From contig DASTRU010000075.1 of NCBI GenBank assembly GCA_035761045.1, forward strand, positions 1 to 13,857: a DNA stretch of 13,857 nt. The letters are read 5' to 3'. Both the position numbers and the translations under genes were made by a program. Each line of letters starts with the position of its first letter. The stretch's first letter is position 1. Source of the DNA: DASTRU01 sp035761045. GTDB lineage: Bacteria > Pseudomonadota > Gammaproteobacteria > Burkholderiales > Burkholderiaceae_E. Under the pieces are notes generated by a model, which was not told the origin of the DNA, made no database searches, and saw only the letters and a list, made by a program, of their open reading frames with translations. This document shows positions 12,816 through 13,857 of this stretch, in pieces.

Positions 12816-13856
12816 TTGCGCATATTGGTTACGGGGGGCGCGGGCTATATCGGTTCGCATACGACAGTTGAGTTGCTGGCGGCGGGCCACGATGTCATTT
12901 GCTTGGATAACTTCTCCAACAGCAGCGCGGAGAGCCTTCGCCGAGTCGAACGCATCGCCAAACGGCAAGTCACCTTGATTGAAGGCGATATTCGCGACGC
13001 GGCGTTGCTTGACCGTTTGTTTGCGCAACACGCGATCGACGGCGTCGTGCATTTCGCGGCGTTGAAGGCGGTGGGCGAGTCGGTTGCCAAGCCGCTTGCT
13101 TACTACGACAACAACGTCGCGGGCACCATCACCTTGTTGCAAGCCATGCTGCGCGCGAACGTCACGCGATTCGTGTTCAGTTCATCGGCCACGGTGTATG
13201 GCGCGCCCGATCGCAATCCAATTCGCGAGGACGCGCCCATTCGCGCGGTGAATCCATACGGCGCGTCAAAGGTGATGGTCGAGCAGTTGCTCGCCGACTT
13301 ATGCGCATCCAACCCCGCGTTCTCGGCGGTGAGCTTGCGCTACTTCAATCCGATTGGCGCGCACGACAGCGGCTTGATTGGCGAAGACCCAAACGACATT
13401 CCCAACAACTTATTTCCGTTCATCACGCAAGTCGCCATCGGCAAGCGCGAGAAGCTATCGGTGTTCGGCAACGATTGGCCCACGGTCGACGGCACCGGCG
13501 TTCGCGATTACATCCATGTCGTGGATCTCGCGCTCGGGCACCTTAAAGCGCTCGAATACGCAAGCCGTCATCAAGGCTTTTGCCCGGTGAATTTAGGGAC
13601 TGGGCGCGGCACGAGCGTTCTCGAACTCGTGAACGCCTTCGTGCGATCCACCGGCCAACAAGTGCCTTATGTGATTGCCCCGCGTCGCGCGGGAGATATC
13701 GCCGCCTGCTGGGCGGACGCGACCAAAGCGTTGGAGTTGTTTGGCTGGAAAGCCGAGCGCGACATCGAACGCATGTGCGCCGATGGTTGGCGCTGGCAAA
13801 GCGGCAATCCCGAGGGTTACCGGGCGATCACCGCCGTGGAAAGCGCGAGCGCCTAA
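12816..13856 (+). CDS. galE: UDP-glucose 4-epimerase
   Basis: NAD-dependent epimerase of the extended SDR family that interconverts UDP-glucose and UDP-galactose for galactose use and surface glycans. The start is TTG at 12816, 5 nt after AAGGAGG (12804-12810). It gives MRILVTGGAGYIGSH, the exact family N-terminus; a GTG at 12798 would add six residues and place the ribosome site inside the gene. The 346-residue protein has the Rossmann motif GGAGYIG (7-13), LDNFSNSS, GDIRD, catalytic Ser124 (SSSATVYG), Tyr148-x3-Lys152, RYFNPIGAH and GTGVRDYIHVVDLA. At the gate position equivalent to E. coli Tyr299 there is Cys298 (AACWADATK), as in human GALE. It lies 21 nt after the regulator stop and is probably in its operon. 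The stop is complete one base before the window end. Confidence 0.95.
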   Translation: MRILVTGGAGYIGSHTTVELLAAGHDVICLDNFSNSSAESLRRVERIAKRQVTLIEGDIRDAALLDRLFAQHAIDGVVHFAALKAVGESVAKPLAYYDNNVAGTITLLQAMLRANVTRFVFSSSATVYGAPDRNPIREDAPIRAVNPYGASKVMVEQLLADLCASNPAFSAVSLRYFNPIGAHDSGLIGEDPNDIPNNLFPFITQVAIGKREKLSVFGNDWPTVDGTGVRDYIHVVDLALGHLKALEYASRHQGFCPVNLGTGRGTSVLELVNAFVRSTGQQVPYVIAPRRAGDIAACWADATKALELFGWKAERDIERMCADGWRWQSGNPEGYRAITAVESASA

Positions 13857-13857
13857 A

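Overview
The window looks like a proteobacterial chromosome segment, most probably betaproteobacterial (Burkholderiales-like). The basis is gene content: a glutamyl-tRNA synthetase next to tRNA-Ala/tRNA-Glu, a DarP(YjgA)-Mog block divergent from pmbA, a complete three-gene TRAP transporter, and argH divergent from an AlgZ/AlgR-type two-component pair. No rRNA, CRISPR array, insertion sequence or phage gene was seen. No stretch longer than 300 bases lacks a gene or RNA.

Layout. (1) 2-763 is the 3' part of gltX, followed by tRNA-Ala(GGC) and tRNA-Glu(TTC), transcribed from a promoter embedded in the end of gltX. A strong two-way terminator (1075-1116) closes this unit. (2) 1132-2986, minus strand, is a tightly overlapping operon darP(yjgA) > mog > alpha/beta-hydrolase, divergent from pmbA (3040-4395, plus). 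(3) 4526-5629 (plus) is a Tat-exported TRAP solute-binding protein. It converges on the minus-strand operon of the TRAP small (7291-7881) and large (5791-7278) membrane subunits. Two back-to-back terminators separate them. (4) 8022-10776, minus, is argH followed 7 nt later by a Hanks-type Ser/Thr kinase fused to a cyclic-nucleotide-binding domain. (5) Divergent from argH, 10918-13856 (plus) is an operon of an AlgZ/LytS-type sensor kinase, an AlgR-type LytTR regulator and galE.

How the parts work together. gltX and tRNA-Glu supply glutamyl-tRNA. DarP belongs to 50S ribosome assembly and Mog to molybdenum cofactor synthesis. PmbA is half of the TldD/TldE protease. The TRAP genes form one periplasmic-binding-protein secondary importer for an organic acid. 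ArgH makes the last step of arginine synthesis. The sensor/regulator pair probably controls surface or envelope traits, which fits co-transcription with the nucleotide-sugar epimerase GalE.

The gene set is mostly ordinary housekeeping. The best second-look items are a sharp GC and codon-use shift at the tRNA pair (a possible assembly join or ancient recombination point), the kinase-CNBD fusion behind argH, the split TRAP locus with a perfect palindrome in front of dctP, and a Cys at the substrate-gate position of GalE. I did not find a clearly new multi-gene system.
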